A DNA stretch of 64,000 nucleotides from Saccharina japonica (lineage: Eukaryota > Sar > Phaeophyceae > Laminariales > Laminariaceae), in contig MEHQ01002061.1 of the NCBI GenBank assembly GCA_008828725.1, positions 434,832-498,831 on the forward strand. The letters are read 5' to 3'. Of this stretch, positions 34,519 to 46,500 are shown piece after piece. The notes beneath the pieces are model-generated. The model saw only the letters and a program-made list of their open reading frames with translations, did not search any database and was not told the origin of the DNA. The first letter of the stretch is position 1. Every line of letters begins with the position of its first letter. Made by a program: the position numbers and the translations under genes.

Positions 34519-37500
34519 TCAGCACAGAAGGCCGGCCAGCTCGGGAACATCCGTCTTCTTGTTGAAGCATGTCGTCTCGTCAACGTCCCAGACGAACCCG
34601 ACGGGGTATATGTTGTCCTTGAATTTGTTGTTTCTGGACAGTTGGAAAGTAGCTTGGCTGCCGGACCTGAAATTATTTTTCTGCTCGTGACCGGTCAAGC
34701 ATGGGCAGAGCGCAGCATCACCGGCGACAGCAACGGCAAAGACGGACAACACACTATGAGTGAATGGGAGTGCAGTAGAGGGCAGCAGGCGTCAAGTACG
34801 GTCACAATCGCATCTCCCCGTGAAATCAACAAGGCTACGTACGTACGAACCAAATGTGTTCTGTCTCCATACAACACTCATGAATCTTGTTTGTTTTTTT
34901 CGTTCGGTACTTGGGTACTTTCTACTGCAGTATTGACCAACTGACCCTTACATATTATATTTCTGTCGAGGGTGGCTTGGATGTAGACACAGTAGATATC
35001 ACAGCCTTACACTTATGAATGCATATGCTTGCAACGACTCTTGTATATATGTCACCGAGACACCCCACACACCCCCCCGCCAGGATGATTTTTCCTCTAG
35101 TTGAGTTCTTGGGGGGGCAAGATCACAAGATCACAAGATCACAAGATCACAAGATCATGTATGTATGTATGTATGTATGTATGTATGTATGTATGTATGT
35201 ATGTATGTATGTATGTATGTATGTATGTATGTATGTATGTATGCATGTATGTATGTATGTATGTATGTATGTATGTATGTATGTATGTATGTATGTATGT
35301 ATGCATGTATGTATGTATGTATGTATGTATGTATGTATGTATGTATCGTATGTATTATGTATGTATGTATGTATGTATGTATGTATGTATGTATGTATGT
35401 ATGTATGTATGTATGTATGTATGTATGTATGAATGTATGTATGTATGTATGTATGAATGTATGTATGTATGTATGTATGTATGTATGTATGTATGTATGT
35501 ATGTATGTATGTATGTATGTATGTATGTATGTATGCATGCTGACGCGTGCTACGACGATAGAGGTAGCACGTTTTGGTTGAAAGTATTTCTGACTTGACG
35601 ACAGGGCCTTCCTTAACCCAAAACAGTCGGAATTTAATTCCTGCCTTGCACAAGTTTTCATTTTATCCTTAACCCTTTTAGGACTGCAGACCCGTTTTGG
35701 GGACAATCCACTCTAATTACAAGTAATGTGTCCCCAAAACGGGACTCCAGTCCTATAAGGGTTAATGCCACACGGAATTGTTCATCGGGTATTAATAGCG
35801 CTTTTGGTTTTCGTCGAAAACCAGTTTTTGACTACTGCAGGTATAGAGGTCCTCAAACGACCACCCTCAGAATAAAACGATGTGAACCTTTAACCTTTAA
35901 CCTTTACCGTAGCGTGCGTCTGCTCACATATATATCGTTGCCATCCGCGTTGGTCATCCTCACGACCTCCTTCGCGTCGCTCCATATCTTGTTACCGTAG
36001 ATGTTGTTTTTGGTGGGGTGGCCATCGTCGTTGCCTTCAGCCTCAGGCTCGTCTCGACCCGCATCTGTTGTTGTTGTTTTTCGAAAGCGAGAGAGCACCA
36101 TCACACGCGACGGTGGTGAGACAACACGGTATGGAAGCATTCGCATCTGGGACAGACACCATCGAACGATTACCACTTCACGATCCAGAGCTTTCAGGGG
36201 TCCAGATGTATTTCTGATCTGTACGATCTAGCTCGTGCCGTCGCTGGGGTGGGAGTCGTATAATCTGCATCATCTTGCACATGTTTCCTGGGTTGGATCT
36301 ACACTGAGCAGAGAGCAGATCCCGCACGACACTACATAGCGGCAGGTTAGGATTTAGATGATCTCTTGATCTTCATCTCCCCGACGTACGGAAGTATTAC
36401 TTCGTCTGTGGTTGGTACAACTGTACGTAGCGTCTTCTGGAGAAATGTTGTTTCTTGAGAAACTGCAGGTAGATGGTACTGGTACTACTCCGTTGTGTAT
36501 CAGGTACGGTTTGCTTCAACGCGGAATTCGGCAAGAGACTCCCCAATGAAGGTCTCAATGGTGTCGTACCTTAGTATCATACATGGTGTGTTAGGACAGG
36601 GTAATCTTCCACTGTAACCGAGTCCGCCCGCAAACCAACCCGCTAGGGAAGTTAGTGTTTTAGACACGGTCTGCTATCCGTATGTATATCTACGTACCGT
36701 CAGAGACTTACTTCGGCACTCGGGCCGAAACCACGCTGTATGACAACGGGCGGTTTCGGACCCAAAGCATGTCGGTGCAACCGCAGGTAGGTATACATGA
36801 TATATATGTGCATTCATTTACAACGACAGCAACACGCGCCATCAGCGACGTTGATAATCAGTATGAAGATACGGAAAAAGCACCATGGTGCCCTCGCTCG
36901 GTTGGTTGGTGGGGGGATGGATGTGAGCAAAGGACAAAACGAACACCCATGGGAACTCACACATGTACAAGGCGAAATCACCGTCCGCGTTGGTTTTGAT
37001 CCTGTTGTCGTAAACGTCGTTGAAGTTGGCGCCGTTGCTCCAACGAATTCCGCCTGCCACGCAAACGACGAAAAAAAAAGGAGAGATGTCATACCTGGTA
37101 CTACTGTACTGTATAATTCCCATTTAGCCTAGGGCTGTTCGCGGGCCGGGTGAAACAAATCTCGCGGGTCGGGTCAGGGTCGGGTAAGGGTGACTCGACC
37201 CGACCCGTGAGGGTTTGAAAGCCCCCTGACCCGGGCCGACCGGACCCGGGAGAGTTGTGAGAACCTCCTTTGATCCGACCCGACCCGTGAGATTTGGACA
37301 GTTTTCCGGTCTTTCACACTACTTGGCTTTTGAATCGAAGTGGTGGTGATCAAACCACTCACGAGGCTACGCGGCTGCGTCTACACTACCGAGGTGACCG
37401 TTTGCCTCTAGTCTAAAGCTGTCTAGAATGCGCACTACTGGTTATCGCGAATGCGAGCAGGTGTGTACTGTCGATATACCCAAATCTCACGATCGATTTG

Positions 37501-40500
37501 CACGTCAGAATTGCTACGAGCCTCCAGCAGAGTCTCCCCTGGCTTCACCCTATTCCGTAAAACAGAGGGGGTCGGCCACATCCAGCCAAAAACGCTCCCG
37601 CTGTATTGCCTCAATTCCAATGCTCGCATCTTATTTACGAGAGCTCACGGCCGCCGATAACACAAAGGTTCAAGGGGCAGGGCCCGAAGGATACTGTAAT
37701 GTCTTGGTGGATCATCCTGCTCAGTTGAGCCCACGGCCTTTTATTACATGCGGGATCGCCGGACCACAGCAGGGTATCGAAAAACAATAGTTGGTACTAT
37801 GGTCAACCCGGCGAGTGGACCGCAAACACTGTAAAATGGACGCTGGGCCGCCCTAAACAAACTGGACTTGGGGTCCATCACTACGTAATCATCCTCCAGA
37901 TTGACGCTACAATCGAACCTTAGCTAAGACTGCCTTAAGGCGAATACATAGAGGGGCAATGTGGCGGTTAGGGTTATACGTATATCTACCGTAGATCTCG
38001 GAACACGCATGTATGGAAGGACACATCCCAAAGTCAGACATGAAAGATCCGGCCAGACCTGATCTTGGGGTGTTAGAGGTCCGCTGCATGGACAACGTTG
38101 ACCTCTCCCCCCACAAGCTGACTCGATGTACCTCCCCGCCTTGAAACCCGATTGAGATCGGCCTTGGAGAGGCTCCCCACGGTGTTATACATAATTCGAC
38201 CCCTCGTGGGCCGTAGCATCTCCTTGCTAAATATGACAAATAACTCTGCTCCGCTACGACGTACGTCGGGCGTAACGACGGCTAGAATTGACCATCGATC
38301 TGGGACCTCTCAAAGACGACTTCTACGCGACTTCAACGACGACGGCGGAGCCTAGTATTTACATTGGTGACCATCATCGAGGTCTGCCAGTTATGCTTGT
38401 AAGGCGAGACGTTGGTTGGGGCAGTGCGTTTGGATCCGGTAGGTAGTCGCTACAACCGCGACACTGGCAAGCCTCGCAAGAGAAACTCCGGCTTGAGGTC
38501 CCACCGACCTGAACGCCACTCGATAGAACGCTCCGGCAGATGGTCGTCATGTATTCGCGACCGTCAGCTGATTACGTCGATATGGAGGACATCGAGAGGG
38601 CGATCGTGAGCCAGCCCACGGCGACGCGCGGCCGCGGGAAGGGCGTGACTTTTCGACGCCAGTTCTTACGGGCCGGCCAACAAGCGTGGCCGTGCATCCA
38701 GTCGCGACACCGGCAAGCCTCGCAAGGGAAACTCCGGCACCAGGAACCCGTGCGACTACGTGGCATGCCGTCACCGCGAGAGTGCGTGTCGCGGTGACGG
38801 CATGCCACGTAGTCGCACGGGTTCCTGGTGCCGGAGGTTCCCTCGCGAAGCTTGCCGGTGTCGCGACTGGATGCACGGCCACGCTTGTCGGCCGGTCCGT
38901 CAAGAACTGGCGTCGAAAAGTGACGCTCTTCCCGCGGCCGCGCGTCGCAGTGGGCTGGCTCACGATCACTCTCTCGATGTTTTCCATCGACGTAGTCAGC
39001 TGACGGTCGCGAATACATGACGACAATCTGCCGGAGCGTTCTATCGAGTGGCGTGCGTTCAGGTCGGTAGGACCGCGGACGGGGGCAGGAGGCCTCACCT
39101 AAACCAATACTTACTTCAAATAGTCGGCGAAGGCATACAATAATACTACAGTAGTCGTACTCGTGGGTTCGAATCTCACGGTGGTCACCAAATGTTAATA
39201 CTAGGCTCCGCCGTCGTCGTTAAAGTCGCCTTGGAGAGGTCCCAGATCGATGGTCGGTCCCTTCTAGCCGTCGTTACGGCCGACGCAGCCGAGCAGAGTT
39301 ATCTATCTTATTTAGAAAGGGGATGCCACGGCCCACGAGGGGCCGAATCATGTATAACACAGCCGTGGGGAACCTCTTCGAGGCCGATTGCAATCGGGTT
39401 GTAAGGCGGAGGTGCATCGGGTCAGCTTATGAGGGGAGAGGTCAACGTTGTCCATTCAGCGGACTTCTAACGCCCTCAGATCCAGATCCGGTCTGGCCGT
39501 ATCTTTCATGCCTGACTTTGGGATGTATCCTTTCCTGCATGCGTGTTCCGAGATCTATGATAGATACGCATGAACCCTAACCGTCACATTGGGGGGAGAC
39601 TAATATGACACTTGGCGAGAGGGGCAGTGATATCTGTGGTACAACGGTTTGCACTCACGTCTGTTAAAGTAGAACTTGTTGTTATAGACGAGACAGTCGT
39701 TGCTTTCGTACAGGGCCAAGCCGGCGTCCTCATTGTCGTGTGAGTAGTTGTCGAACAGCCTCGCTCGGTTGCACGAGCGGTGGAGCATAATGCCATTCCC
39801 TGCGTTGTTGTACACCTGTTGAGAGGAGACCATCGTTTTTGTGCGAGACACGCAGGCCGGTTGACAATTACATTCGACCGAACGCCCGCGTTTCTTGTTG
39901 GAATCGATTTCGAGCTGGCAGCCCGAACAAGTAGGCGCGACCGGACTGATTTGACTGGGCAACGGCCTGCAAGATTGCGGTGTAGAAGAAGAATAACATC
40001 AACAGAGTTGTTGAGCTATAAGTAAGACATATGGCAGGGATCGAGGGGCCTTCTAGCGTTTACAGGGGCGTGCACCCTGGCTCATACCTGATATGCAGGA
40101 AACTGCACACATACACACGCTTCCAGCGGCCACATAGGCAATCCCAAAACTGAAATTAGTACTGGAATTGTGATATGACACAGCAACGGTTTCCTAATTT
40201 GAGAATGGCTACGCACAGTACTTGAGAACGAAACAAGCACGCACCTCGTTGTTCGAGATGATGATGTCCGTACACCGCTTCGACGCGACTGTGTCGATGT
40301 TGAGCAAGAGGGAAGAATGCATAACGTTGACGCGAGAGGGAAGAATGTCAGCAAGGAGTGGCCAGAGTATCGCCAGTATAATACCGAACGGGCACGGGGA
40401 GGGGGTGAGATCAATATCCGCGGTTAAATACCAGTATGCATTGTGCGCGCATGCCGTTACCACCCATTCTTCTGAGTATTTGCTTGCAAACTTGTCTGCT

Positions 40501-43500
40501 CTTCGAATCGTCAAATACTACAGGCAGTAGTGCACGGGTCGAAGGAAGGGCACCCAGACAGTCAGTCGTTGGTTCGGGTTGGCGTCGTTTAGTTTTCCTA
40601 TGAACGAACCCCCTCCCTATATACCGCATCAAGTGATTCCTCCCTGCCTGGAAAACTACGGCGCTCTCATACCCCTGGATAATACCCGCCCCCCATGTCC
40701 GAAGGTAATCGTTCCTAACGGGTACTACAGTACGCGTACTGTTCAAGGAGTCCGTAGATCTACAACAGTGTTGAACCTTAGTGCATCCAGAAATATCAGC
40801 AGACATCGTTTTGTATTCACACCACTTGCTGTGATCTACTACACACTTCTGTACATCGCTCGCGACGCAGAGGGCTTGCGTTGCAGCAGTAAAATGACAC
40901 ACCACATGCTGTAGTCTAGTCTATCATCGCTATTACTTCTGTAGATCGCTCGCGGTGCACGCGATTGACTTGACTCACTGATGCCATGGTCGCCGTTGTT
41001 GTACACCTTTGGAAGGCCATTTTATTTTTGCGTTTTGGAGGGTGTCCCCCGTGGTAGGGCGATTGATTTGCGTACGACGCAGAGCGGGAGTGAACAGAGC
41101 AACGCGCAGCGCATAAAAGGGCAAGCAGACCGACTTAAGACACAGCAACAGGTATTGTTAATGCGTCTGGGAGAAGGAATCATTGTTATTTCGAGTATGG
41201 CCTTGTTGTATTGGCTGGCACGGCGCACGGTCCGCCCGAGAGAAGGAAATCGGTATTTTTCGAGGACCTTGTGGCCAGAAAATACTTAACAGCTGGAAGA
41301 AAGCATGGCTTGGTGCGTGGTAGAACGAAACTGCGCTACGATGACATAGCGAGCACAACAACATTGCTCGAAAATCAGCGCTGCACACCTTCCGCTAAAA
41401 AGAAGGAACACGTCGGACGGGGTCCACGTACCAATAACCAAGCTACGCCGTTCGTGCACCGCAACCCAAACCCCTCAAGTCCTAGAAATAGGCAAGAGTG
41501 GCGACAGAGGTGCGTACGTTTACGTGAAAGACTCTTTGTGTATTTTTATTGTGACCGGCCTTCTTCGTTCTATGTTTTCGATCGCGACTATCCGACTGTC
41601 GACCCTACTGTGGCAAATAGGGCTGACACGACGGCCCCCCCCCCCCCCCCCCCCCCCCCTGAGCTTGGTGCGACGGCTCCCGTCCTTACCTTGTTTCCGG
41701 AGATTTCAACGTGGTCACTGTCGTCGTGCGGGTCAAAGCCGTAGCCAAAGTTGTCGTTGACCTCGTTGTTCGTCCACCTGCCCCCCTGGTGGCCGAACGA
41801 GTAGTGCCCGAACCACTGCGAAGAACGTGTGACGGAACGCCGATAATCGCTGGCCCAATTAGTACCGCACATAAGTTTCGAGTGTGAGCAAAACGACGTT
41901 CTCCGCGGTGTGTGGCAACATCTTCGATCGCGTTCGTTGTCCTTAAGGGTTCGGTCAAACACTAACTATGGTTTTCCATGATAAAGTTGCCCTGTAGTAT
42001 TTAAAAAAAAAAAAATGCAGTGGGTTTGTGCGCACAGCTGAGACATAACATAGCAGCTGCGCTTTTTATGGACCATTCTACTGTGGTGGTGTCATAGCAA
42101 TGGAGCGCCAGGATTGTACGTACGTATATACGCACGCCCTTTGTTGAGCGGGTTTGAGCAAGGCGAATAAGTTCGTCGGGGAGACATATATGCTAGAAAC
42201 TGTCCACGTAGTCCTCACCGTATCGTGTGGAGGCCTGCACTACGGCAGAAACATTCTACCACACGTTCCGTCGCGGTATTCCGAGAAAACGGGACACCAC
42301 TTACTTCTTCAACAACTGAAACGGAGAAATATCGCGAGAAAATCGCATCTCAGAAGCGTACGAAGCTAAGCCCCGAATTTGTCGACCTAAGGTATATACC
42401 ACGGACCCATTTGTCCGCTCACAGTGTGGCGTTTGTCGACCTGTTTGCATACATATATCCGTTAGATATACATATATCCGTTAGTCCGCTCACAGTGTGG
42501 TGTTTGTCGACCTGTTTGCATACATATATATATCCGTTAGATATACATATATCCGTTAGTCCGCTCACATTGTGGTGTAGGTGAGAGTTGTCGATATCTC
42601 CGTATACCCCGTAGTCGAAGGGCTGGTCGTCGTCGAAAATGTCGAGGTTGATAAGGGTCTTGCAGAGGCCTCGGGCCTTGTAAGAAACTCCGTACGATTC
42701 GCTGGCGCTGTACCCGAGGTCTGGGAGGGAGGAAAATGCGTGGGGCATGTACGAGCACCGATCTCAATAACTAAGAGTGGCGACGCTGCTTGGTTAACTT
42801 AACATTATTTCGTCAAGATATATCGTTAGGTTGTCCGCCGCTGCTTGGCTCTTGGCAATGCCGTTCACAACAAAGTCGTACGGAGTATCATGGTCATGTT
42901 TCTTGCGCGCAAGGAGAGGAGGAGTGGTGTAGCACGCGGCGGCAAAAGCGTAATGCCAACCCCACACCACCAGCCGGACGCGCTCGGTATATAGCCCATG
43001 CAAGGAGAGGTGGTACTGTAGTAGTACCTTAGTTTCTTTACAAAACAAACTGTCTTATAACGCGAAGAGATAAGTGCCGCGTGTCTGTGTCAATCATATG
43101 GGACATACGTATCAATCACCCAACAGCAGTATATCTCGCAGGCCTACTATCCTTACTTGAAAGCGCTTTGGTAATCCTTCAACAAAGTCGGCAACATAAC
43201 TCCCTTACATGCCCTACTACTTTGTGACGGGGCGTATTCGTATTTGAAGCGCTTTGGACGCATGCTACGATAGAGGTGCACCATGTATTTTCTGAGCTCC
43301 TCACTTAAGGAGCGTCATACCTCGCCGAAAAAATGATTTTGGAGGAAAATAAAAGTGCTGCCGGATGCGAAATCTCATGGCCGGAGTATACTCTGAAACA
43401 TTATTCGTCACAAAAAATGAAAAAAAAACGACGAATTTGGGTTAAGGAGCCCGATCGTTCAGAAAACGATTCAGCCAAAAAGTGCTACCTCTACCGTAGC

Positions 43501-46500
43501 ACTATTAATAGTATTTGGTAATCCTTATTCATGTCGGGCAAAATAACCCCCCTACATGCGATTTCGGAGGAGAAGATGTCCATAGTCGCAACGCCCTTGT
43601 TGTACAGGGCCTGCCCGGTGCTGTAGCCAGCTTCGCCGGCCCTCACGTCCCCGGGGCATGTATCGATCTTTCTGCCGGTGATGATCTCCGTCAACGCGCT
43701 GATGTGACTGCCGATTCGTCGAGATGCAAGCACAAAACGAAACGATCAGATCGCATCGCATCGGGAATAGGGGCCGTTTCAGCTACTATTATAGTGCTTG
43801 TGCGCGCAGCTTATGAATACCGATTCCGCCTTGAGGTTTCCGCGTTTGGTTAAAAACATTTTCTGGTGGGGTTGTGAGTAAGTGCGTGGTTTAACTGTAG
43901 TACTACATCGCGACTGCTGTATTGTTTTAGGCGCAGCCGAATTTTGAGCCGGGGAAGCAACCAGGCACTACAGGGCTTCGAAGAAAAGTTGGGATTGAAG
44001 GGGAAAACGGCAGCGGTGGCACGATGAAGAGCTTTCAGACCATCCAGGAGCTTCATACCGTTCAAGAAGTAACAAATGTGCAATGTGCTGCATTGTCTGA
44101 CCGTGAGATGATACCGCATACACCGTCAGCCGCGCCCCGGTGAATGGGTTCTGACTCACAGGTCAGCCCTCCCTAGGGTTGTTGGTAGGGAGTGAGTGGG
44201 GTGACAAGCAAAAAGGTTCATTGACCCAACGACAATAAATGCTTCCCAATAGGGCTCGTCAATTCAATGCCATGTAAAGTATGCCCGAGGGGCGACATTG
44301 AGCCGTGAGCTGGCGGACAGAACTTACTGAAAGCGGGAGAAAGGAGGGGTGAGCGTCGGCCTGACCAGAGCGTGCCCCGGGTCTAAAACTCGTACTTCAT
44401 TTCTTGAATAGGCCGTCCCTCATACTCACCCGCGGGATCTACTGTAGGTATTGTATGGATTGTGTTTGAAGGAAAAAAAAAACAAGAGTCTGTGTGCATT
44501 GTTTGCATTGTTCATGGAACTTGAGGGTTTTCGAGCCACACTGCTGTGCTCGCACATTATCAAAAAGGCATGTCACTTAAAATCCACTAGACATTCGCAC
44601 TACACGAGAGGTGATAACGTGAGCTGAGCTTCTCACGTGGATTCGCTTTTGTTCGCGGGTGTCGCCTTATTCTTCGCTAGGCAAGTACGTAGATAGGGCT
44701 CACCCCTGTTTCGAGGTGCGACTGACGATCCTGAATCGCCTAAAACAAAACGGACGGTCCTTGGGCCCATGGCTCCCAAAGGGGAACAAACAAGAACGAA
44801 CTGGGCCCACTTGAAAAAAAAACGGCGAACTATTAATGGCAGGATCTTGAAGTGTCACTACGGACTATACAGTAGGCAGAAACCCCTTTTAAGGTACTGC
44901 TGTACCCTATTAATAGCGCGTTCGGGATCGGAGGTCCCTTATATACGAACGTCCCTTTTCAGAGTTGGTACCGGCCCCTTACAGTCACTAGTCACTACAG
45001 TATTATAGTGGGCACAAATGGTGGGCAGAAATTTGAGGTCCCTTATATACCGTTTTTCCTTATTGCGGGGTCCCTTAAACAGGGGCCATATACCTGCTGT
45101 AGTACCCCACAACCCAACAGCATCAGCCCCTCCTTGCTCCGTCCGTCCCCTTTCTCCTCTGGAAAGCCCCAAATGGGATTATTCACGTACCTGGTATACC
45201 GTTCAATACACTCTTTGATTGCCCCGAGATGTGCATACCAGACCCCCGTCCCCTAAGGTAGTACCGCCTCATTTCAAGTCACGCGAGCTGTATGATAGCT
45301 ACGACGCTTTGCGAATTGTTACACGAGCAGCTGTGAACTGCAAGAATCCTGCCTTGCGCGCAATACCACAACCTAAGCGCGAGTATATCAACACGTTTGA
45401 AACACAGGCCTCCTCCCACATGCACGCGTCACACTTACGCTCGGCCGTCGTAGGGATCCAAGTCGTAGGTTCCAGCCGATATATCCCACGAAAATATCTT
45501 CGTGTTGCGGATGACCAGTTTTCCTCCGTGCGCACGGATGTTTAAGGAGTCCCGGCCAACAAGTTGCGGGTTGCTCGCCTGTGCGACGGGATGGGTCCAA
45601 CACAACGCGAAGGGAGAGAAAAAATGTGGATGCAGATACATCCATACGGATCCACACAATGGGATGGGTCCAATGCAACGCGAAGGGAGAAAAACATGTG
45701 GATATCTACAGTATGTATACACACGGATCCGCACGTTACATTGGAAAGGATTGCGCTCATCATTTTGACGGATGCCACAGGTCAACGCCTTGGGCAAAAT
45801 CGGAGCCAACATTATGTCGCTGGGGGTCACACCACTGTCTGTTTCTAGCATGCGCTGAGTAGGTCGTGCCGAGGGCGGCAGCGACAACCCGGGGAGGACA
45901 CGTTCATGACATTCCTAATGCTTGGGGCACCCACAAGGTCACGCTGGCCCATAGTATAGCGTCCGGTCCGTTTCGAGGAACGACACGAAGTAGATCGTGA
46001 TCGTAAAACGATAGACATATCCTAAGCCATCGATACACATGCATCATACTTATGCGACAGACATACCTAAGCCATCGATACACATATATATGCACATATG
46101 GCATCTTGTACACATGCCATCTGTGTGGCAAACGTGCTAGATTTCAGGGCAATTGAGTGAAAAATGTGAGAAAATCATCAAAGTCCGATTTATACCTATT
46201 CGATACACATTCCTATGGCATCTTGTACACATGCCATCTGTGTGACCAACGTGCTAGATTTCAGGGAAATACGTAAATGTGTGAGTAACATGGTAATATA
46301 ATCCGATTTATATCTCTGCGTATAATATGTATCCCCACCTGAAATGCACATGTAGGCGTAATACGTCCAGCTGACCACTCACCAGGAGAAGCACTTTGCA
46401 GCCGCTGGTCCCGGAAATCTCCCCATCGATCTCTAAGGTGGCCCCGTCCGTGATGTGGATGTTCGACTCCAGGTAGTATGTCCCAGTGTACGCGCTCGCA

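Noticed and set aside
35118..35536. CRISPR-like array
   Set aside because: Simple tetranucleotide repeat in a eukaryotic intron; no spacers.
35019..35706. Long frames of repeated MYVC and HTYI
   Set aside because: Translations of the (ATGT)n microsatellite, not proteins.
36682..36785. Extra epimerase exon, or a plus-strand exon ending CAG|GTAGGT
   Set aside because: There is no acceptor on the minus strand and no matching family sequence; the good-looking plus donor is isolated.
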